Origin: Mytilus galloprovincialis
Lineage: Eukaryota; Mollusca; Bivalvia; Mytilida; Mytilidae
Reading direction: 5' to 3'
Length of the DNA stretch: 64,000 nt
Assembly (NCBI RefSeq): GCF_965363235.1
Contig: NC_134843.1
Span: 50,897,535-50,961,534, forward strand
How positions within the stretch are numbered: the stretch's first letter is position 1; each line of letters begins with the position of its first letter. Below are positions 1-14,000 of the stretch, piece after piece. The translations under genes and the position numbers were made by a program. The notes below the pieces were generated by a model. That model saw only the letters and a program-made list of their open reading frames with translations, made no database searches and was not told the origin of the DNA.

Positions 1-138
1 TTCAGGATTAACCTTTCCTTATAAAATTAGTATCAAAGTTTCTGGTTCTAGCCAGGAGCCGCTGACCTTCTATTGTTAAAAATGGCAAACGTATCAGACA
101 CAAGTTTTACAACTTAGTCACGGCTTCTTCTTCTTTTG

Positions 139-215
139 TGTTGGTATGAATGCCTAAGAGACAACTCTCCATCCAAGTAACAATTTATAAAAGTAAACCA
201 TTATAGGTCAAAGTA
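139..215 (+). repeat. Family A mussel repeat, 5' half
   Basis: Contains GAGACAACTCTCCATCCAAG and TTTATAAAAGTAAACCATTA, the recurring family A words that also occur at 16.1, 40.1, 42.6 and 58.3 kb. Confidence 0.7.
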
Positions 216-379
216 CGGCCTTTAACACGGGGCCTAGGCTCACATCAAACAGCAAGCTATAAAGGGTCCCAAACATTATTAGTGTATCATAATGCCTCGG
301 CCTTTAACACGGGGCCTATGCTCACATCAAACAGCAAGCTATAAAGGGTCCCAAACATTACTAGTGTATCATAATGCCT
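216..379 (+). repeat. 82-bp tandem duplication inside a family A repeat
   Basis: Two 82-bp units (216-297 and 298-379) starting CGGCCTTTAACACGGGGCCT differ at only two bases, indicating a recent duplication of the 3' half of a family A copy that begins near 139. Confidence 0.85.
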
Positions 380-3300
380 ACTTGTATATTTTTAATTTAA
401 TTTTAATAAAACATTTAATTTGTCTGTTGACATTATACTGTGGATTTATTTATTTTCGTGGGTATCAGTTTTCGTGGATTGAGGAAAACTTGCATTTTCG
501 TGGATAACTGATTTCGTTGTTTTGAAAATATGTTCAAACAAAGCCATTACATATTTTTAATTCGTCGAACATTTGAATTCGTGATTTACTTGTACCCACG
601 AAACCCACAAAAATTGGTATCCAACGAATAATAATGAATCATCAGTATGCTAAAACAACTGAACGAGTTGACCCTTACATACAGCACTATGGTATAGACA
701 TAGCAATCGATGTTTTATATAAAAAGAAATCTTTTGAGTAGGGGTACCGATTGCTTTCATGGATTCAAAATCCATATGTGGCTGGCTTGATGATTATCAT
801 TTATCCGAACTTCATCAATGGTACATCATTCTACACATCATATTTCTGTATTTCATTAATGAAGCGCATGCTAAGATATTGAAGTAACAAAAGATGTATA
901 TGTATATGAAAAACCATACTTGTCAAGAATGAAAAATATCAATGATATCATCGTTAAAGTAATATTTATAATTGGAGTTGCATTCCTTTGTCAAAAATTA
1001 TAGATGAACCAACTACAATAGTAACTCCCAACTCATAGTATTGCCTTCCAATGCTTTATACAACACAAACTTATTTAGTGAGCACCAACTTCTAAAGGAA
1101 AGCAATATTTACCCTTTCAGAGCAGACATGCACTTTGATTATTAAGTAAAATCACGTTATGAGCACTTGATCTACAGTTTAGTGGATTATCATGTTCATT
1201 ATTTGTATAACACGGAGAGAATATTCAGTTGTTAAAAATATTTATATAGCAAAAATGTATAAAAAAATACTTTTTATGAAACTATTTATTAACATGATTT
1301 TTCACAGAATCAATTTGTAGGATAAATCAAGACACTATCTTATACTCTTTTCATTGATTAAAATATTGAAAAATATATGTAGTTGTGTTTCCTAGTTTAT
1401 ATAGATATATTGAAAGCATATTGAAGAGGCATTACTGAACTCCACACATATGGTTTTCAAGTTTGACTGCAGGCGTGAATGTAGCCATTTTAAAAGGGTG
1501 TTCCAACCACATGTCACCTTACAAAAATATGACATGTCAAACAAAAAAGTAGCTGTTAGGGACTAGTTTAAATCAGAAACATATAATACATATTAATGGA
1601 GGGTTGTTTCAACATGGTTTAAACCCACCACATTGTTAATGTATTTGTCTCAAGCCACGGGCATGCAGTCTAGTGACTATTGTAATTGTGATACTCCATT
1701 AATCCGACATCCTCATATTATGAGTCGATATCCCATTACTCCGACATGTCGTATTCTGACAGCTCATTATTACAACAATACATCAGGCATAAGTGTATGG
1801 GTAAATTTTCTCCCATTTTCGATAATATCAGCGGTTGTCAGTCTAGTCCGATTAACATGATTCATTTCATACGGGATATTTGTCTTTATGCCTTGGAGTT
1901 ACTCCGAGTATGCATATGCTTATTCCAACTGCTGGGTCCTATCCTCGTTCACCCTTTTCGTTTGAGGTGTCCAGTTGTGTTATTTTCTTTATATTTTGGC
2001 GTTTGTGTGTCTAGTGAAAATCCTTTGCTGTTTTAGTCCCAGGAATTGTTTTGTCTCTTGATTTGCCTTCTTTTTATTATATCTTCTGTTCCCCTTTTTA
2101 GTACCAAATGGAGTGAAGTTTCACCTTTATCAACTACATAAATAAATATATATGGGTTAGATAAATCTACTCGCCCTCTTTGGTCTTTTATCAACCCCTT
2201 GTAACACTTAACTTGTTTTGTATTGCTAAAAATGAAGACAAATGCAGTGATATTCAAAAATTAGTAAAAATCACGAGACAAATACAAACCCATAACCCAG
2301 AAAAAAAGATGACAAACAGTTATGACACCAAACGTGCTTTTAAAAACACGAATCCATGAAATATGGCGACAATATGCGGCCATTTCCGAACGGTGGATCA
2401 TCTTTAGACATGACACTCAATATACTAGTATATGTAGGGGAACCGATGTAGTATATCCCGAGCTTATACTAAAACCTTTGAAAAGCATGCAACTTTTATT
2501 ATGCAGTTGGGGTGAGGGCCAGGGCGGGGTTAAAAGTGTAAGATTTACCATCACGGTTCTCAATAATTCTAGTTCCATCTAAAACACAACTATAAAAGAT
2601 TAAAACAAATCCTGAGAATCCGCCCTGAAGACAACCACACTGATGGAGTTATTGTAAAATAACTTTTACTGTGATCATTTGGTATCAATCATGGCCTTTT
2701 TGACTTCTAGATTTCAATAAACCCGAAAATGTACATACTTTAAGTACTGACCATTCAGTATCTTTTGTGACGGAGGCATGTTTGATTAGTTGTCTGATTT
2801 GGAGAGAAAAAAAGTGATTAAAAAAGAAAGCCTGTGTATCTAATGAATTTATAATTCTTTTTGAAAAAAGTTTGTTTCTGCTTTCCATTTAAAACTTTAA
2901 AAAAAAAATATGGTCGATGTCTTAGTATTACTATATAGGATGATCTAGGTGTGGGTTATTTCGAGCTATAGACATATTGGACCCCAACAAACTTGGACCT
3001 TTGTAAAATGGTACTATTCAATTATCGAATATGATTAGTTGTCAGTTAAGGATAACATCATGCCCTGAAACAGTTGTTTTCAAAGCTTCCCGACAACATC
3101 CATATAGTTTTATGCAGAAAATGTCATGGGGTTAGAAGTATAAATAACAAAGCTTTAGTTCTTTTTTTTCACAAAAAAAATATATATGATACGGTATATA
3201 TTTCACAATATTAAAAATACATGTATTTATGAAAAGGGTTGCGTACTGTAAATCTCAGCTGTTTAAATTTACTACTAAAGCACTGATGTATGTCAGCCAT

Positions 3301-3683
3301 AGTCATCTTGTAATCATTGGTGAGGTGATGTCAAACGCATTTCTGGACTGGTATACGAGAAACGAAGCAGTGTCTAAAAGTCTCGGAGAATGCCGTCGTT
3401 GATTATCATATTAAGGAATGAAGGCATTTTCGAGTATGCTCTTTTTATAGTAATAACTTTTGAACTGGTGAATATGCATACTAGTTGTATTTGATAAATA
3501 ATAAATAAAATACATGCAGATAAATCAAATCACTTTATTTGATATGAATAATAAACAGTTAAAAAAAATACAGATTATCGGTTGTTACCTTTATTCCACT
3601 CCTACCCAAATATTAACATACAGAATGATAGCTATATTCTGTGTCATTTTATGACGGATGTTTTGAAGTATTATAATTAAATG
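380..3683. other. Intergenic, no gene seen
   Basis: AT-rich DNA downstream of gene A. Short open frames here have no domain features. 1610-1680 has weak family A words (GTCTCAAGCCACGGGCATGC). Confidence 0.5.
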
Positions 3684-3803
3684 TAGCTGCGGAACCGTAG
3701 CTCATAGGTCCTTATGTTATTTTTTGACTATTTGCGGACCATAGATGTATGGTCCTCACAGTCAAAAAATAATATAAGGACCTGAGCTACGGTTCCGCAG
3801 CTA
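3684..3803. mobile_element. Fold-back MITE, 120 bp
   Basis: About 45-bp arms TAGCTGCGGAACCGTAGCTC and GAGCTACGGTTCCGCAGCTA continue inwards as near-perfect inverted repeats, and the centre GGACCATA-GATG-TATGGTCC is itself palindromic. No coding capacity. It lies 1.1 kb downstream of the gene A stop. Confidence 0.7.
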
Positions 3804-4888
3804 TTCTAAATGCTGATCATCAGCAATAATATTTATAAATTATTGTCTCCTGTAAAACAGAAAGCGGATTTATATTTTTCATCACAGTTGAAAAATATAA
3901 CAATGAAAGCATGATTGGCACAATATAACGAAATATACAATAAACACAAGCGAATGAAAGGTATCTTCATTGTAAATAAATACAATTAAACTGTTTGATG
4001 AAACAAGATAAAAACGACATTGGTCTATATTTTCTTAAATCTACTTCATTTGAACTAACATTCTCTTCATTGGCAAGCATACGAAAAATGACGACGTCTC
4101 CTTATTTTTATAAGAAAAAGAATCAGATGACCCATCATATACAAGAATAAATGGACTGAGTGATCGGCTTCAAAGTGACAACTGTCAATTTCTTCCTATT
4201 TTTGAAAAAGTCATATAACAGGTAAAAATGTAAAACTGGTAAATTTAGAGTGAAAGTCATTCTTACGTAAATTTAGGCCGTTGAATTAAAAAACATGTTT
4301 CGGAATATTGATTTTTCGAATAAAATGGTTTTCTGTATTTCTGGCCGACTGTATCTTACAATTTTTTGAAGGCCGCAGACCTATAGTTGTTTACTTAAAT
4401 TTCATTTGGTATTGTAGATATTTGCCTCATTAGCAATCATACCATATCTTTTCATTTTTATATTTCGTTCGCACCTTGATCTATATCTTACAATTACACT
4501 AAAATATTTTTTAATAATTTCATATACAGGTCATGTATAATTATTTCCGACTTGTGTCATTTTGTTGCTATGTTTGATACCCATTTATTTACAAAGCTGC
4601 ACTAGGAACAATCAAAGCAGACACTTTGACAAATAGATAAGCACGCCATCAATATTTCTATAATCAAAACTAAAATCTGAAAACATGATGGAATGTTTTA
4701 AGTATTGAACACAACAAGCCTTGCTATCATTTACAATCATAAATAAACCAATGTAGTTATTTTGTGGATATCAGTATCATTTACATTTGAGGGTAAAATA
4801 TATCTTCAGGTATGAAAATATACAGATTTCTAAACACTCGAGTAACTACTTAAATTTGTAAATGAATTATATGCCAGATTCCTCATTG
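3804..4888 (-). other. Probable 3' UTR and downstream flank of gene A
   Basis: No coding signal. An AATAAA on the minus strand at 4584-4589 is about 300 bases after the stop codon and is a candidate poly(A) signal. A family A fragment lies further on. Confidence 0.4.
4365..4455 (-). repeat. Family A mussel repeat fragment, reverse
   Basis: GAAGGCCGCAGACCTATAGT and TTAGCAATCATACCATATCT. Downstream of the gene A stop. Confidence 0.6.
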
Positions 4889-5068
4889 TTAAGTGTTCTT
4901 GTCACTTGGTTCCTCGTCATCACTTTCTGGTAACGGATCTATTTTCTGTGTAGTGTCAACTACTGCATAAATAGTTCGGTTTTCAAGTCCACGAATAACA
5001 AATTTCGGGCCTGTTTTAGATTTACTGAAGACAAGATCAGCATACTGAAGTCCATCTTTGTTCAAATT
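4889..5068 (-). CDS. Gene A exon 15: ITIM/ITSM exon and stop codon
   Basis: This 180-nt phase-0 exon encodes 59 residues and TAA. It contains GLQYADLVF, a full ITIM (L-x-Y-x-x-L) that also fits the L-x-Y-A-x-L-x-F form of Siglec-type receptors, and RTIYAVVDT, which fits the ITSM pattern T-x-Y-x-x-V. The end is acidic (PESDDEEPSD). Acceptor AACTTTCAG. Confidence 0.85.
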   Translation of the reverse strand, partial: NLNKDGLQYADLVFSKSKTGPKFVIRGLENRTIYAVVDTTQKIDPLPESDDEEPSDKNT

Positions 5069-8000
5069 CTGAAAGTTGAAAAATATTGTGTTTTAAATGT
5101 TGTGGTTAGAAATACATAGATGCGTAAAGTGAAGGCATTCCCATTTTATCCATATTGATATTATTAAAATGGGATATTTTAGATGAAGTAATCATGGTGG
5201 TAGAACGGCCTTAGTTTTTTGCACGTTTTTTTGTTATCTTCTAGTTCGTTTCAGTGTGTGTTGCATTGTCGTTTGTTTTTTTGTTGCACTTCAGTGTTTC
5301 TGTTGTTCCGTTGTTTTCCTTTTATAGTTGATGTGTTTCCCTCGGTTTTAGTTTGTAACTCTGATTTGTTTAATCGTAATTGATCTGTGGCTTTCGAACA
5401 GCGGTATACTACTAGGTGTGATACCTTCGTACGATCTTTGTTTTCAATTGTCTATAATATGAAATTAAAAGTGCTCGACTTATTTTGAAAAATGTATAGA
5501 AACTTCACCTGTTTAGAAGATTCTTTACCACTTGGTTCTTGGACATCCTCATTTTTGTTATTTTTTTTACCTTATTTGTCTTTCCTTTGTCATTGTCTTT
5601 ATTTTCTTTGATACGGACTCCTTCTTGGCCTTGTAAAGAAGAAACAAAGTACTTGATTAATGATCGAATAGATTTAAGATTTCAATACGCAAGCATTCAA
5701 CAATTTGAAGAAATCTGACACATTTCCCGTGTCCTTTCTTTACACAATGTGGATGCACAAGTAGATCCTATCACTTTAACGAGTAATTCGAGTGTCATAT
5801 ACTTTTTTTGTTCATTTAGATCGCTTTAAGTTACTGAAGGAAAGCTTAAAGTACCTGGGATAATCATACGAAATCGGAGTGTCCCATATTCCAAACATTA
5901 TACGTCAATTTTTTTTTAATTAGGAACTGTATAATTTCTCCGATTTGTCCTTGTTAGTATCGAAGCCAGTTAATGGTTTAAATGCATATTCATAATCAAC
6001 ATTCTAACTTGACATATATTGCATGCCTCCAATTATTTTGAACAAAAAGTACAAGTAACGCAAATATAATGCAAGTTAATAACACATATTATCTCGTTAA
6101 TTGCAGATACATCTTGTTTAAACAGTTTATCAAGACGTTAAACAAATCATCAATATAAAGCAATGTTCTTTACCTGTTTTCTTCTGAACAACACTGTAAA
6201 GTGCTGTTTCTTGAAATGCAGAGTTGTCGGTTCCATGTTTGTTTTGTCTTTTCTGATCATTAACTTCGTATCCAACTTTCGTGGTTCCTTGACCAAAATC
6301 GTTCCCCGCAGATTCGTAAAGTTTATTGTCCTTTAAACCTTCTACGTTTGTAAAAAGAAAATGTTATTTATTATGATTCTTAAACTCAATAGTATCCCTT
6401 CTATAAATTTAAAAGTGCAAAACAAGGTCTGAATCTATCATTTAAATTCGATATACGCGATTGTAGCTTTTGCGCTGCATACACAATGTGCTTCAATCAA
6501 CGTTTTTACACTCCAACATATTATGTAATACAAAAAGAAGTAATCAATTATTGAATTATAGAACACCACATTGTTATGTCTAGTTTCTGTCTGATGTTGC
6601 GTAAACATTTCGCAAATGTAACGAACCGCATTTAAAGTTTGATCCCGTTATGATCACAAAGATCTTGTTTATTTTGTTACATAGAACATTGCTCATAAAC
6701 ATACAAACATCGCCACATATTATTAGCAAACGTCCTTGTTGTTAAGAATTCTTAAAAAAACGATAACATTGTATAGCGGTTCATTGTGATAATGTGTTCT
6801 AGTGAGTTACAAGCAACAATATCCTAAAGGAAGTCTTAATTGAGAGCTACCAGTCACAAGCTCAACCAAATATGATATCCCTTAAACTTAGTTTTTTAAT
6901 TCAACAATAGTGGGGATATCGTGTAACATTGATTATTGATCACCCCTGAAAAAATGATGAATATTCAATTTTCTAAAATGCAAAAATATACATTTTTTTT
7001 TGAAATTATAGCAGTATATTGAAATTATATTGAAAAAGAACTGTTTGATTCTTCAAGACATATAATGTACTATGATCCTGTTTAGAAGGATTGATTTTTT
7101 AGTTTGAAGTCTTCGCCTTTATATAAGCTAGTGAATTTTGTGCTGTTGTTTAAATTTTTAAAGTTTATAAATTCATTACATTGTAAATCTTTTTTAAGTA
7201 TCATACTACCAATTATTTATTATGTCTTTACCAACTGCTTAACGTATATTTAACTAACCACTAAATGATTTAATTGTATTTGAGTACTCAAATTGTTCGA
7301 TTAATACACTAAAGAGATAAGTATCAATAAATATAGTTTCCTGGTCATTGGCCCAAACCCTTGGCTTATTTGTTAATAGATCATATGAAAATATTTCGTT
7401 GAATATTAAACTTTTGATTTATTTATTGAAGGAAAACAGTCATATGATGATAAAATTTTTAAAACCATAGATACATACCATCTGCATATTCGGGTTCATT
7501 AGCTAGAGCCATTCTTGAAAAAAAAACCAACAGAATAATTATATCATTTGTAAAGTCCTGTTTTTGTCAAAATATCGTCCTTATGAAATTGATACATGAA
7601 CATTCAATGTATGCAGTACTCCTTTATAAAATGACCAAAGATATTGCAGTGATACACATACTGACATAGATGGGAGCGGTAAGAACGAATGAAACATATC
7701 TTAACCTGCATTTTATCTTACAAAATCACAATGTGTTTATAACATTGTATAACAGTAACGCAAAAGGTATGTTTATCATTGTAAATAGTATTAACAAAAC
7801 CTTATACATCATCTTTTAAATATATTTTTTTTCTCTCAAAGAAATACATGTTAAGGAATTCCCTGCAATACAAAATACAAGTACCCTACATATAAATTAA
7901 AATAATTAAGTACTAATTTTAATAAGTTTTTGAAAATATAAAATACAACTCGAAACTGAATGATAACTAAATTGCTTTTTTTCCCAGGTAAATAATTCCC

Positions 8001-11000
8001 ATAAACAAATGGCAATAAAAAAATAATTTAATTAGACAACCAACTTGTCAGTATTTTCATTATTTTCTACGCAACCTTTACCTATAAGTAATTCAAATGA
8101 TCCAAAAAGTCAAAAAGATACCAGGCTGGTGTGTTGAATCATTGAGACATCAATTCATAACATTTAGATTGAAGCGATCCAATGATTTTTTAAAGAAATT
8201 TTAGCATATATTGTTTAAAATTTCAAAAAAAAAAATTTATAAAAAAAAATCCTCCAAAGCGATATTGTTTTATTTTAAAATTTTCAGATTTATTGGTTGT
8301 TGCTTGCTTAGAAGGGTTTGTTGAAGTAGGGTTGTGGGCATGAGCAACTAAAAAATGGAACAATGAAAAACATCAAATCGAAAGTTGTCTTTTAAATCAA
8401 GTTTTTAAGAACCATATATTATCAGAAATAGCTTCAATTGGAACTTCTAATGACACTAGTTGTGATTGCTTGAATAAAGAAGAACCTAATTGCTATTTAT
8501 TTATTACGTCTTATCATGACTTAAGTGGCATTATCTAAACAAGAATGACCCAATGATATCTATTAGTTGTTGAGAATCAAATGTAACCATTTTGTACTTT
8601 ACATAGAAATGTAGCAACATTCCAGCAACAAATTGAAATTACTTGTTCATCTCTGAGCTATTTGAATTTGCAGATCTGCATAATCATCTGATTCTTGCAA
8701 GAGTGTTACAGATAAAAAAAATGCTATTGAAACAAAGATCCAAATTATTAAAACACCCCTTCCAAAAGTATAAGGAACTCCATTGTGATTTGGTAGAAAT
8801 AGTCACTGTCCTGCTCGTCGTAGTCTAGTAACAACTAATGTGACCATACCAAATGCATTTTGTTTCTGAAAGATTATGTGCCATGCGCACATGACGAGTG
8901 CCAAACCTCGAGTTTTGGCGGGATTTGTGTTGCGCAATCTTATTAATAGTAAAATGGTGTTTTGCATTTCTCCTTGTTTAGTTTCTACCTTTTCCCACTG
9001 ACACTTGTCTTGTCCTTTGATATTCAAACCTTTCAAAAGTATATGAAGCATGTTAAATGCTGTCAACTTACCTACCTTAATGTTGATTTAATTTCAAACT
9101 TATTCTGATTTGAAAACATATCAAACAAAACAAAAAAAGAACTTAACTTACCTTTCATTACGTTCAGATCTTTTTCCTAAAAAATCATATGAGAGAGTAC
9201 TTATATTTTATAACATGAAATTACCTCATTATTGCTAAGTTATATTTGATAAATATACGTATCTGATGAAGTCGCCTCGACAATGGTGAACTCAGTACCG
9301 TTACCATGCGTTATTTCCCCTTTTTATTGAGCAGTTTGTGAAAGAATTGCATATCATTTTTTTGTGTGCATTTTTCTAGGAACTACTAACATTTAAATAA
9401 CCAAGAATTTGAAAAACAAGTTATTATATTGTCTCTGCATTTACAATACTTAAAAGATTTACATGTGATATGTATTGAATTTTCCTGTGACTATTTGCTA
9501 ATAAATAGATATGTGTCAAGTCTGTTGAAAATTAAATTAATTACACACCATCTAGATTGCTGTTTTCTCTTTATAGTTTTTGTTTTACAATGTATTTTCG
9601 TAGTGACCTTTTTTTTGTGGTAGGCATTTTTGTTTATACTTTATTTAAGTAAAATTGAGAATGGAAATGGGAATGTGTCAAAGAGACAACAACTCGACCA
9701 TAGAGTAGACAACAGCCGAAGACCACCAATGGCTCCACAATGTATCGAGAAACTCCCACACCCGGAGTCGTCATTCAGCTGACCCCTAAACAAAATTTAA
9801 AGTAGTTGAATCTGACACAGTGTATGTTTTATGTTTTTGTCTTTGATTGATTTAATTACCATCCTGAATGTACAGCGCCTGAGAGTAATTTTTATTTTTT
9901 TATATAGGGCGCACTATAATTTTTCATTATTATTATTATTATTAAAGAGTCTATATCACAGGAATAGAGTATCGTAGCCGTATTTGGCACAACTGTTTGA
10001 AATTTTTGGTTCTCAATGCTCTTCAACTTTGTACATGTTTGGCTTTGTACATCGATGCCACTGCTGGTGGACATTTCGTCCCCGAGGGTATCAACAGCCC
10101 AATAGTCAGCACTTCGGTGTTGATATGAATATCAATTCTATGGTCATTTTATAAATTTCATGTCAACAAAACTCTGAATTTTTCTAAAAAACTAGGGATT
10201 TTCTTATCCCAGGAATAGATAACCTTAGCCGTGTTTGGTACAGTTTTTTGAAATTTTGGGTCCTCAATGCTCTTCAACTTTGTACTTGTTTGGCTTTAAA
10301 AATATTTTGATCTGAGCGTCACTGATGAGTCTTAGGTAGACGAAACACGCTTCTGGCGTTTAAGATTATAATCCTGGTACCTTTGAGGTGTAATACCACC
10401 AAATCATGGTACGTCACATCCGGTTGTATACGAAAATAGGTCTAAAAAATTTTCCCTTGAATTTGACAGTTGTAGAAAATTAACCCTGCATTTCAATGCA
10501 CTTAAATTTTTCTGAGTCATAAACATGTATGTTGGGTGTTTGAAAGCATCATTCCTTTTTGATTTGATGGTCTTATAAAATATTTTGGAAAGTTAAGGTT
10601 ACATAGTAACCAAAGCAGGTAACCAGTAAATAACAGTGTAAAAATTGGGTTGTTTACTTCCGGTGATGGTTACTTTCTTACTGAAAGTATCATTCTTATA
10701 TGCAATGAAATGTAGTGTGAAATTTTCACTGTAGCACTTGAAAGGATTAAACTTTATACATGCAAAGTATTTCTTTGGTTGAAATAAAGGTAAATACTGT
10801 ACAATTTTTTTGATAAGCCTTATTTATTTATGAATAGTAAGTAATTCAACATTATCCCTTATACGGCTTATAGATGGGACAAAATGAAAGTAGCACCTTA
10901 TCTTTCGTGCATCCTCAACACTTTCTGGCTTTACCGTAATCAGGGACAGTCCAATCTAAGTATCTGAATGTCAGAGATGCATAAATTCGTAGAAACTTTA

Positions 11001-14000
11001 GGATTTTTATAATCTAGAGGTACGAAAATATCCAAATTTTTCTAATGTAAACTAGTATTCCACCGTCGTCGGTGCCTATTTTAAGGTTTATAACACTTTA
11101 TAAATAACGTACGTTCTGAATTTCGTACGTTCTTCATTGGTAGTGCTCAAAACCAAACACTCGAGAACAAGGGAAGTAAACATACTTCATACAAAGGAGC
11201 TTCATGGCTAGAAGAAATATTAAATAAATAGCCCAATTTCTGCAATTTCATCTTTTTTGAGGGAGTTGGAACTTTAGTTGATAATTTCAGAATATATCCT
11301 AACAGGAAACTATGAAATACATAAATCATATCAATGCAGAAACACTGACTACTGAGGTGAGTATACCAATGAGAACTGAGTCTACCAACATCAGTCTTAA
11401 TACAGTTCTCTGAAAATTCAACATGCTTCCGACGTTTATTTAGGATAAATTTAAGATAGATTCATCACAGAAAATGAGTGAAAATAACGTTTATATTATT
11501 ACTGCTATAACAAATGAAAATGTGTCCGAAAACCTTTCCTAAATTTTTCCTTGAAAGGATTACCTTTAAAAAAAGTGCAAAAAACGTGAAAATCTAATCG
11601 ACCAAAAAGGACCTACAAATAGATAGTAACACTTAAAATCAATTTAAAGCGTTTCATTAATGATATGCCTAATGTCTAATGAGATCTAACAAATTAATCG
11701 TGAGCCAACAGATTAGTATATCATCCTTATATACACACCCTTCAAGATACAAGGCCTAAACTTTAGAACACTGACGTACTTTTCGTCTACATAAGATTCT
11801 TCAATGGTGTTTTGAAGCACAACAGTTGTTAATCCAAATCAAATATTATGAAGTTGATGAGTATAATTTGATAAACAAAAAATCCCGTAAGGTTGTACCA
11901 AATACGACTTAGAAATTACTATGAATTATACAATTGTTAGCGATAATATAAAGATTGTTAGTACCTTGGTATTTCTTTCGTCGTAAAAAGAGAACCACAA
12001 CACTAAAAGCAATGGAAAAAACTGCTGCAAATGTTCCGATGGATGCGCCTATATAAAGTCCAATGTTTGATTCTTTCTCTAATGCTGAAAGTAAAAAGTC
12101 GATTGTTTCAACATCCCTTAATTTTGAACCTAGTAATGTAAATGATATCAATAAAATTTGCGCAATAGTGTGAATATTGAGTGCACTCTTTGTCATCGTT
12201 CCTAAAGACTTTGACATAATGAGCTAAATAGTAATGTTTCTGTGATATGTATACACCATTTCCAGTTATGTTGCTATCATTGACGACAGTTATAACCCAA
12301 CAGTCGTTTATTCGATGTCCCAACGATCCATATTTCCTCAACGAATCGGTTTATAATAATATACAACGAATTACAAACCCTTAAGCGTTTTATAAATTAG
12401 TAGCACTTAAAAAAAAATTGTGCAGAAAAGGGACCAATATGATTGATGATTATTTCCTTAGTAGATGGTTGCTACTTATAAGAAAATGCAACATAACATC
12501 GAACTTTCATACTAAACCTATAAAATGGGATAATTTGTATAGTAGACAAACTTACTCTTCCGAAGCATATGAGTTGACCGCTAATTGATAGCTGGATGTT
12601 TGTACACCATTTATACCAAAATATCATTACTGTGTAAAACATTTAAGACACGTGACGATTTTATAATTATAATATTGAATCCATCTAATATACGAAACAG
12701 TTTACTGCTGTATGTTTTATTTTCAATCAAGAAACTGTCTGTTTGAAATTCACTCATTGATAACTTTAATATGTCGAAATATTTTGTTATTTGAAAGAAA
12801 AAAACTGTCTGGTGAGATTTATCAGTGTAATCTGTCAAACCTTATCTTTTTTTTTACGAAGAGTCAATATTTTTTAAACAGACTTGTAAAGAATAGAAAA
12901 CCGTACACTTTCATATTTTACTAAAAAAAACTTTTTTCTGAATTTCTATATGTAAGAACATTGTTGCTTTTCTGCTCAGTAGCATACCTTTTTTGCTTAG
13001 TAGCAAATAACAATACCTGATTTAGTTGTATTACAATACGCTTTAATAAAATTCGAATCTCCAAACGTGTTATATGCGATGAGTTTGAAGACATACGATG
13101 TTGCAGGCTGTAAGCCATTAATTCTTTCAAAGGTGAAAAGTTCATTTTCATTTTCATTAATATTTATCCGATGCTTTGTAAACAAAATTTGTCCATCTTG
13201 AACTGCATAATATAGTTTGAATAGTTGTGTATCTCCACCATGAAATGAAGGTATCCATTGCAAATTTGCATAATTGGGCGCGTCGCATGAAGCATTAAAA
13301 TTTGTGGGTATATCAGGCTGTCCTGTAACATAGAAAAACTACTTTAATATGTATAGCTATCAATTGATTTGAATGTACTCTTTATTACTAGGTGCTGTTT
13401 TAACTGGAAAGTCTACAACTCCACATATATTGAATTAAAGAATGCGACATATCAAACCCAGGCAAAATGAGAACCCTATTTGTTTTGTCTTAAATGACAG
13501 TTTATTGAAATGTAGACATTCTTTTTATTGGTTTTAAGATATTCTATTTAGATATACCCATTTCTGTTCCAATATTTCTTTCAAGTAAGCTTAAATTATT
13601 CAGTTGCATAGACCTTTTAGTATGTAATGTTTAACAGGCATATACAAGTTTCTTCACACTGAACCAATACAAAAGATCTTAGTTGTACATGCAAGTTACA
13701 TATTTAATTTAATATTGAACGATGGAAGTTGTTATTATTCTATATATCTGATAATTTCTTTGTATGGTGTATAATAATCTTTGAAGATAAAATTAAGTTC
13801 TTATGCTGGTACTTCTGCGTACATCATTTTATCATTTATTACTACCTTACTTGAGTGTTGTCGACAGTCTCTCATGAATTAAGTATTATTTTTTTTGTTT
13901 TTTTTTATCTTCGTGTATCCTTTTACTCTAAAATTGTGTATCCTTTTTTTCTTTTTTTTCTTTTTTTTCTTTTTTATCTTTGTGTATCCTTTCTTTACTT

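Larger units (their letters stand above)
5069..9151 (-). other. Gene A introns 11-14
   Basis: Apart from exons 12-14, nothing identifiable is seen. Short open frames at 8643-8828 and 8803-9066 have no recognisable content. Confidence 0.5.

Noticed and set aside
2322..2582. 86-codon open frame
   Set aside because: No domain, signal peptide or exon features; length is within chance for this region.
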